This document shows, piece after piece, positions 1 through 4,121 of a stretch of 6,159 bases of DNA. The position numbers were made by a program, and so were the translations under genes. The notes under the pieces were generated by a model, which saw nothing but the letters and a program-made list of their open reading frames with translations, was not told where the DNA came from and searched no databases. This stretch comes from UBA4738 sp002413305 (GTDB taxonomy: Bacteria; Actinomycetota; UBA4738). Position 1 is the stretch's first letter. Every line of letters begins with the position of its first letter. The stretch lies in assembly GCA_036847185.1 (NCBI GenBank), contig DAIUAM010000103.1, positions 1 through 6,159 on the forward strand, written 5' to 3'.

Positions 1-101
1 TGGTGCCGGAGCACGAGCAGCTCGATATCTCGCTCGTCCTGTGGGCGGCGTCCCGTTCCGAGCACGCGGCGCAGGATCAGATAGAGCAGGGAGAACAGCA
101 T
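1..101 (-). CDS. IS-type integrase/transposase, N-terminal fragment running off the left edge
   Basis: The frame opens at ATG (101-99) and stays open to the window edge, giving 33 full codons. The peptide begins MLFSLLYLILRRVLG, continues through a short variable stretch, and reaches DIELLVLRHQ at the edge. A hydrophobic start followed by an 'xDIExLVLRHQL' helix is, from memory, typical of the N-terminus of rve-core integrases carried by insertion elements in Actinobacteria. The catalytic DDE core would lie outside the window. A good ribosome binding site, AAGGAG at 111-106, precedes the ATG by four bases and fixes the start. A second, broken copy of the same gene type lies upstream at 300-455. 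Family assignment is by recognition of the N-terminus only. Whether the rest of the gene is intact cannot be seen. Confidence 0.65.
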   Translation of the reverse strand, partial: MLFSLLYLILRRVLGTGRRPQDERDIELLVLRH

Positions 102-178
102 GGATCTCCTTCCGGTCGAGGAGAGCGCATGCTACCGGGGCGGCCCGATCCCGAATCGGGGTAATTGAACCCTTCACG
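68..178 (-). repeat. Direct repeat unit 1: 5' end and leader of an integrase gene
   Basis: This stretch resembles 420-540 in the same orientation. The closest part is around the two start codons: on the plus strand both units have CGGCGCA, then CAGATAGA and CAGGG, then CTCCTTCC. Both also have CCCTTCACG further upstream of the gene (170-178 here, 532-540 in the partner), 68 to 77 bases before the start codon. The unit also holds a small inverted repeat, CCCGAT (144-149) with ATCGGG (155-160), which might be part of an element end or a weak stem-loop. Similarity is partial, so these are diverged relatives, not a recent duplication. Confidence 0.55.
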
Positions 179-250
179 GTTACCAATCAGAACGGTCGGT
201 TTTTCGCGGACATCCTCTGGTGAGGCATCGAAGCGATTTCGCTCACATCT

Positions 251-415
251 ATGGTGTATTGGTTCTGGCTCTTCGTGCACCTCGGCGGGCTCCTGCTGTT
301 CGTCGGCGAAGGCGCGGCCTCCCACCTGGCGCTTGAGCACCGCGAGCTGATGACGAAGAACCATGAGCTCGATGTCGTTGTGCAAGTCGCTGGTCGAGCT
401 GGTCACGAGCCTTGA
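251..415 (+). CDS. Possible 54-residue membrane peptide or truncated membrane-protein start; doubtful
   Basis: ATG at 251 opens a 54-codon frame ending at TGA 413-415. Residues 2-18 (VYWFWLFVHLGGLLLFV) are strongly hydrophobic and aromatic, like the first helix of an integral membrane protein. The tail, from about residue 18 onward, is only the antisense of the broken integrase copy. The hydrophobic part (251-301) coincides with the stretch that has no resemblance to the integrase. One reading is a membrane-protein gene cut off when the element inserted or recombined. No Shine-Dalgarno sequence sits at a useful distance: the nearest purine-rich stretch, GGTGAGG, is about 25 bases upstream. 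It may be fortuitous, and no function is assigned. Confidence 0.2.
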   Translation: MVYWFWLFVHLGGLLLFVGEGAASHLALEHRELMTKNHELDVVVQVAGRAGHEP

Positions 416-455
416 CTGCCCGGCGCACCAGCAGATAGATCAGGGCGAAGAGCAC
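300..455 (-). pseudogene. Frameshifted, truncated IS-type integrase N-terminus
   Basis: A GTG at 455-453, eight bases after the strong ribosome binding site AAGGAGG (470-464), starts the peptide MLFALIYLLVRRAV. The expected continuation is in another frame: SSTSDLHNDIEL then MVLRHQLAVLKRQVG, roughly 400-320. The next expected block, RPRLRRR, is back in the first frame at 320-300. Read across the frames, this gives the ordered N-terminus of an rve-type integrase, with one frameshift near 405-420 and another near 317-322. After RPRLRRR no integrase-like sequence is seen, and the first frame stops at 249-251. The gene therefore has two frameshifts and lacks its catalytic core. It is a relative of the open fragment at 1-101. 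The frameshifts could be sequencing errors, but the missing remainder could not. Confidence 0.7.
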
Positions 456-540
456 GGAGCGGACCTCCTTCCAGGAAGAGGGCCGATCCTACGAACGTGC
501 TGGTGGCGCGGCGATCGCGGGTTTTTGTGTGCCCTTCACG
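420..540 (-). repeat. Direct repeat unit 2: 5' end and leader of the broken integrase copy
   Basis: This is the partner of the unit at 68-178. It contains the broken copy's first codons, its AAGGAGG ribosome binding site and the shared CCCTTCACG (plus strand, 532-540). The unit ends about 40 bases after the stop codon of the MBL-fold gene, so the insertion-element remnant begins right at the downstream end of the four-gene cluster. Confidence 0.5.
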
Positions 541-577
541 CTGTTGCCGTTTCAGATCGACTGCGGCTTGACGAGGC

Positions 578-1816
578 TCACGCGTGTGTCCCCGCCGGGA
601 GAGTCTTGTCCTTTTCCTCGGGGCTCGTAGCCTCAGGGGGAGGCGTCCATCGAGCGGCCCGGTGAAGATCGACCATCTGCGTTGGCTCGTCCCGCAGTCG
701 GTACAGGCGAGGCCTGGTCTTCCCGGCCACGATCGCGATCGAGCCCAGGGCGCCTGCAGGGGTGGTGTCTTCGTGGTCCGCGGTGTAGAAGATGCCGAGC
801 TCGTAGTCCTTGGGGTGCTCCTTCCCCGACACGGTCGACGGATTCAACGCCTCCCGGATGAGCTCCTGGGCCACCGAGTGCGGGAAGCCGTAGGACCCGC
901 CGGTACCGACGGAGGAGATCAGGGTGAACGACGGCAGGACTCGCTCGGCCAACTCGAGGTTGATGCCGTGCTTGGAGCAGTGGTGGGAGATCTTGAACAC
1001 GTCGGTCGACAGGGGGTCGGTTCCTATCGCCGCCTTGATGGCCTTTGCCGCGGCCGAGGAGGAGGCGGCCAGGTACGGGAAGTCGGCGAGCACGTAGGAC
1101 CAGGACAGGGTCTGCGCATCCGCCCCCAGGATCATGGAGGTGGTCTTGGGGGAGGTGATCCGCCGCCCCGCATCGTCGGTGACCACCCGAGCCGCCGGCC
1201 ACTCGAGCTTGAGGGTCAGCGAGGCGTCGTTCACGTTGACCCCGTAGGTGTCGTAGCGGTTGCGCAGCATGATGGAGGGAGCGAGCACCGTCACCATGAC
1301 GTTGCCGATCCACCGGCGAAAGCCGCTCGTCGGCTGGGCGTAGAGCAGGTCCGGCTGGTTCTCCACCTGCTTCATCAAGCGGTGGTAGGCCGGCAGCGGC
1401 TGAAAGTACCCAGAGTCCCAGAACTCCGCCACCGCCCCCCCGAAGACCCGGAGCACCTCGTCGAGGGCGCCGATGTGGTCCTGATGGGGATGGCTCGCCA
1501 CGACCAGGGCGATCGAGCCCGGGGCGAGCTCCACCGCACCGGCGGTGGCGGCGGGATCGGTCGGCAGCAGGCTCGCCCCGGCGAGGGCGGTGATGAGCGA
1601 CGGCACCTTCCCCCGAAGGGCGGCGTCCACCACGATGGCCTGTCGCCTCCCCTGCAGGGGGTGACCGGGCTCCTGCACCTCGGGCAGGACTAGCACCTGG
1701 GCGTCGCCGTCGCCCACGTTCAGCAAGAAGTACACGAGCTCGGCCGGGTCCAGATGCTCCAGCCAGTCCGGCTCCTCCGTGTGGTGCTCGGCAGGGATGA
1801 GATCGGGCTGGGCCAT
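578..1816 (-). CDS. ComEC-like metallo-beta-lactamase-fold hydrolase
   Basis: The predicted product is a 412-residue soluble MBL-fold metallohydrolase, probably acting on a phosphodiester such as DNA, RNA or a nucleotide. Residues 109-114 read HPHQDH, matching the HxHxDH metal-binding motif. Flanking blocks match the order seen in the C-terminal domain of ComEC/Rec2: LNVGDGDA (32-39), NDASLTLKLEW (196-206), GADA (231-234, the metal-ligand Asp position), ISHHCSKHG (276-284), and SVG followed by YGFPHS (302-314). The ComEC competence (OB-fold) domain and membrane channel are absent, and there is no signal peptide. The start at ATG 1816 lies two bases after the upstream gene's stop and just before the conserved domain. 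A farther in-frame start at 1999 would add 61 Arg/Ala/Gly-rich residues, almost wholly overlapping the upstream gene, so it was not used. The C-terminus (about 390-412) is charged and probably disordered. The substrate is unknown. Confidence 0.88.
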   Translation of the reverse strand: MAQPDLIPAEHHTEEPDWLEHLDPAELVYFLLNVGDGDAQVLVLPEVQEPGHPLQGRRQAIVVDAALRGKVPSLITALAGASLLPTDPAATAGAVELAPGSIALVVASHPHQDHIGALDEVLRVFGGAVAEFWDSGYFQPLPAYHRLMKQVENQPDLLYAQPTSGFRRWIGNVMVTVLAPSIMLRNRYDTYGVNVNDASLTLKLEWPAARVVTDDAGRRITSPKTTSMILGADAQTLSWSYVLADFPYLAASSSAAAKAIKAAIGTDPLSTDVFKISHHCSKHGINLELAERVLPSFTLISSVGTGGSYGFPHSVAQELIREALNPSTVSGKEHPKDYELGIFYTADHEDTTPAGALGSIAIVAGKTRPRLYRLRDEPTQMVDLHRAARWTPPPEATSPEEKDKTLPAGTHA

Positions 1817-1818
1817 GG

Positions 1819-2472
1819 CTACACGCTCGATGCGGCGATGGTGCCCGCAGGGCCGTGCCGGGGCGGGGACGGAGCGGATGCGGTACCGGGCTCGGGCTCC
1901 TGCAGCTCGCCGGCCGCGGCCTTCGGAGCGATGGCCGCGAGGAGCGCCGTCTTGGCGGCCTCGCGCGCCGCCGAGGTGATGTCGAGCACACCCTCCCACG
2001 TGGAGGGATCGGCGGAGCCGATTCTTCGGAGCCGGAACACGTCGCCGATGCGCAGCTCGCGGTCGGGGGCAGGCTGGCCGGCCCCCAACCGGGCCGCGTT
2101 CATGGCCTCCTGCAGGCTCGGGCGGACCGCGGCCAGGACGAGCTCGTAGGGTTGTCCGCCGGGGGAGATCGAGTCGTGCTCCTCGGGTGGGAGCAGCGCG
2201 TGGAGCACCTCGATCCAGGCCGTGCGCTCACCCTTGGCTTTGGCGGGCAGACGATACACCAGCCGACCCGCGCCGTCGAGCCTCGGCCAGACCGAGACGA
2301 CCAGGCGTGCCAGGTCGGCGTCGAGGTCGTCCACGACCGCGTAGACGTCGCGCGAGCGCGCCGTGAACGGGCGTCGAGCACGGCCTCCGGCCTCGGGCTC
2401 CGCCTGGGGCTGCCACAGTCGGTCCCGGAGTTGCTTCTGCTCCTCTGGGATCGGGGCCCGCTGCCCGCTCAT
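1819..2472 (-). CDS. Uncharacterised 217-residue protein coupled to the MBL hydrolase
   Basis: I do not recognise a family. The protein is soluble-looking, with no signal peptide or membrane segment and no cysteine. The N-terminus is charged (residues 1-36). A mixed helix/strand core follows (about 40-165), with an acidic DDLDADLARLVVSVWP segment (48-63) and a strand-like ELRIGDVFRLRRIG (139-152). Residues 165-186 form an Ala-rich helix, and a Pro/Ala/Glu-rich disordered tail runs to 217. No catalytic motif is visible. ATG 2472 is preceded by GGTGAGG (2481-2475), which is close to the start, so initiation strength is uncertain. Its stop is only two bases from the MBL start, which strongly suggests coupled translation and a matched partner, for example a specificity, scaffold, regulatory or antitoxin-like subunit. 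That role is inferred from position alone. The gene is very likely real because it fits snugly between its neighbours in GC-typical codons. Confidence 0.75.
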   Translation of the reverse strand: MSGQRAPIPEEQKQLRDRLWQPQAEPEAGGRARRPFTARSRDVYAVVDDLDADLARLVVSVWPRLDGAGRLVYRLPAKAKGERTAWIEVLHALLPPEEHDSISPGGQPYELVLAAVRPSLQEAMNAARLGAGQPAPDRELRIGDVFRLRRIGSADPSTWEGVLDITSAAREAAKTALLAAIAPKAAAGELQEPEPGTASAPSPPRHGPAGTIAASSV

Positions 2473-2537
2473 GGCCTCACCGGCAGCCGCGCGACCGACG
2501 CTCTCTTGCAGGCTTGCGTACCCCTGGCCTCGATCGC

Positions 2538-2562
2538 CCCGGGCACCCGCCGGCGACCCGGG
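2538..2562 (-). other. GC-rich inverted repeat just after the patatin stop codon
   Basis: CCCGGG occurs at 2538-2543 and again at 2557-2562, and can pair across a 13-base loop. It starts one base after the patatin stop codon. There is no T-tract on either side, so it is unlikely to be a strong intrinsic terminator. It may affect mRNA stability or partly separate patatin from the two genes downstream, or it may be chance in GC-rich DNA. Confidence 0.2.
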
Positions 2563-2563
2563 A

Positions 2564-3781
2564 TCATCCCAGGCCGCGCCACGTGGGCAGTGTCGAGGGA
2601 AGGAAGGACCGGTGATACCGCGACAGGGTGGCCCCGGCGAGCCACCAGCCCCGGTAGAGGAGCCGCTCGCACAGCTCCGGCGGGAACTCCGCGAAGGAGG
2701 TGTGGACCTCGGCGAGCTCCTCCCGCCACTCGGGATGCTCGGGTCGGCCCTCCGTCCACTCCGCCGTCGCGTCGGGGATCGTGGTGGCCAGGCCGAACAG
2801 CACGCCGAGCCTTCCCCACCCGGGCACCGTCTGGCCGGCGGCCAGGGCGTCCTCGGTGGCCTTGAACCGCTCCACCATGGTGCGCATCCGCAGGGCCGTG
2901 GTCTGCCGGTACAGCAACCCGTTGGCCCGCTGGAGATCCCGCACGATGGGGAGCCCGCGATAGGCGCCGGTCCGGAACACGCCTCCCGCGTTCAGGGCGA
3001 CCAGGCACACGGTGGGGAGCTTGTCGAGCGCCTCCAGGCCCATGTTGTCGTAGGCGCCTCCGTCCAGGAGCTTCGCGGTGCGCCCGTTGGCGCAGGGGAA
3101 GGACACCCCCTTGACGACGTAGGGGGCGAAGGCGCCCGGGACGGCCGCCGAGGAGGCCACCGCGTCGGCCACGCGCAGGCCCGTCCCCGCGGTCGGGGCG
3201 TGACCCATCACCCAGTCACCGAGGAGGTCCCGCTCGAAGGTGAAGCGGACCCCGGTCGAGACGTTGGACGCGTTGAAGATGAACCGGCACCCTTCGTCGA
3301 GCTGTTCCAGCAACCGGTCCTTGAACCACCATCCGTTGAACTCATCGGCCAGGAGGTTGGTTCGGGTGCGGGGCCCGATCGTGCGCCAGAGGTTCCGGAA
3401 AAGGGTCTTGGTGAGCGACCGGGTGCTGATCACCGCCACGGCCGGGCGGATCACGAGGTCGTCGAGGGCCTGGGGGGTGAAGCCGGCAGACTTCAACCCT
3501 GGGTAGGCACAGGCGAGGATGCCGTGGGCCACGGAGCCGCCCGAGACCGAGGAGACGTACCGGACCTGGGGCAGCAGCCCGGCGTCGGTGACGAAGCGAA
3601 GGACGCCGAGCGCGCTGAGCGTGGCCCGGAATCCTCCTCCGGAGAACGCGAGGGCGAAGGCCGGCTCCTTGGGGGGCGGGGGGAGCGTGGAACGAGAAGG
3701 CCCCTTGTCCGCACAGGCCGCGATGAGGTCGTCGGGCGCGGTGCCGATCGAGTTGGACTCCAGGGGCGAGCGGGTACTCAC
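2564..3781 (-). CDS. Patatin-like phospholipase
   Basis: This is a predicted 405-residue Ser/Asp-dyad acyl hydrolase that would cleave acyl chains from membrane phospholipids or related lipids. Residues 42-53 (FALAFSGGGFRA) carry the oxyanion-hole glycine loop. The nucleophile elbow is SSVSGGS (77-83) with Ser80 as the likely nucleophile; the usual first Gly of GxSxG is Ser here, as in a recognised 'SVSGGS' subgroup. ASSAAVPGAFAPY (209-221) is the characteristic patatin block, and DGGAYDNMG (240-248) supplies catalytic Asp240. Residues 1-40 are a Pro/Ser-rich, probably flexible leader, not a signal peptide. No membrane helix is seen. The C-terminal 130 residues include a Trp-rich end and are unassigned. 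The start is GTG 3781, the only reasonable start after the in-frame stop at 3802-3800. It has no ribosome binding site but a -10-like hexamer at leaderless distance. Both catalytic residues are present, so activity is expected. Confidence 0.9.
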   Translation of the reverse strand: MSTRSPLESNSIGTAPDDLIAACADKGPSRSTLPPPPKEPAFALAFSGGGFRATLSALGVLRFVTDAGLLPQVRYVSSVSGGSVAHGILACAYPGLKSAGFTPQALDDLVIRPAVAVISTRSLTKTLFRNLWRTIGPRTRTNLLADEFNGWWFKDRLLEQLDEGCRFIFNASNVSTGVRFTFERDLLGDWVMGHAPTAGTGLRVADAVASSAAVPGAFAPYVVKGVSFPCANGRTAKLLDGGAYDNMGLEALDKLPTVCLVALNAGGVFRTGAYRGLPIVRDLQRANGLLYRQTTALRMRTMVERFKATEDALAAGQTVPGWGRLGVLFGLATTIPDATAEWTEGRPEHPEWREELAEVHTSFAEFPPELCERLLYRGWWLAGATLSRYHRSFLPSTLPTWRGLG

Positions 3782-3787
3782 CCACAG

Positions 3788-3817
3788 ACCATAGCCCGGT
3801 CACTCGAGACAGGGCAA
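3788..3817 (-). promoter_or_regulatory. Candidate leaderless promoter for the patatin gene
   Basis: On the minus strand, TTGCCC (3817-3812) and TATGGT (3793-3788) are 18 bases apart, each matching four of six consensus positions of a housekeeping -35/-10 pair. The -10 hexamer ends six bases before GTG 3781, so transcription would begin at the start codon itself. That would explain why the gene has no Shine-Dalgarno sequence. Leaderless starts of this form are common in Actinobacteria. The call is by motif and spacing only. Confidence 0.4.
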
Positions 3818-3945
3818 GCGCGCATGTCCAGGGCCCGACCACCCACGGGAAGGCGCTGGAAGGAGGCGCCGTCGGCCTCGGATTCTAGTGGGGATGGCGC
3901 AGAACCCGGACGAGCTCCATGCTGGCGAACGACTTGGGGAAAGCC

Positions 3946-3975
3946 AGTGTGGGGCATGACGGGCCACCCCACACT
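3946..3975. repeat. Perfect 9-bp inverted repeat in the PLD-patatin gap
   Basis: AGTGTGGGG (3946-3954) and CCCCACACT (3967-3975) are exact reverse complements separated by 12 bases. As RNA on the minus strand this is a 9-bp stem with a 12-base loop about 150 bases after the PLD stop, followed by GGCTTTCC and not a run of T. It could be a weak terminator, an operator for a dimeric repressor, or an mRNA-end stem. It is the clearest dyad in the window. Confidence 0.45.
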
Positions 3976-4121
3976 CGTCGTTTCGTATACAAACGATCGC
4001 CCCGACGGGCGCGGGAGGCCCCCTCGGTCTCAGCGCGCGCTTGGTCCCCCCCAGCCAGAAGCATGGCCCGACGCCGGCAATCGGAAGGGTCCGGTCCAGG
4101 GCGAGGATCGGCCGCCGGGGC

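Larger units (their letters stand above)
3782..4121. other. 340-base intergenic region between the PLD and patatin genes
   Basis: No convincing gene lies here. The stretch holds a candidate leaderless promoter for patatin (3788-3817), a perfect 9-bp inverted repeat (3946-3975) and an imperfect GTATAC-centred palindrome (3979-3995). A 64-codon minus-strand frame (3972-3778) overlaps the patatin start by the four bases GTGA, but its composition is not protein-like. The length and the palindromes make this the most likely regulatory region of the cluster and suggest that the PLD gene is a separate transcription unit. Confidence 0.5.

Noticed and set aside
150..180. GGGTTCAATTACCCC on the minus strand, resembling a tRNA T-arm
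   Set aside because: The loop is eight bases instead of seven, the stem is only three to four pairs, and no acceptor, D or anticodon arm can be found around it.
507..526. CGCG stem followed by five T on the plus strand, possible terminator
   Set aside because: The stem is only four base pairs and no convincing plus-strand gene ends here. On the minus strand the T-run becomes an A-run, so it cannot serve the MBL gene.
584..1693. 369-codon open frame on the plus strand
   Set aside because: It is antisense to the MBL gene, with low-complexity Gly/Arg/His/Val composition.
1817..1999. 61-residue N-terminal extension of the MBL protein
   Set aside because: The extra residues are Arg/Ala/Gly-rich, overlap the upstream gene in another frame and have no conserved motif. 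ATG 1816 lies directly after the upstream stop.
3778..3972. 64-codon minus-strand frame overlapping the patatin start as GTGA
   Set aside because: The four-base overlap looks like coupling, but the peptide has no protein-like pattern and its GTG start lies inside the 9-bp dyad. A leaderless patatin start explains the site better. Ribosome profiling would decide.
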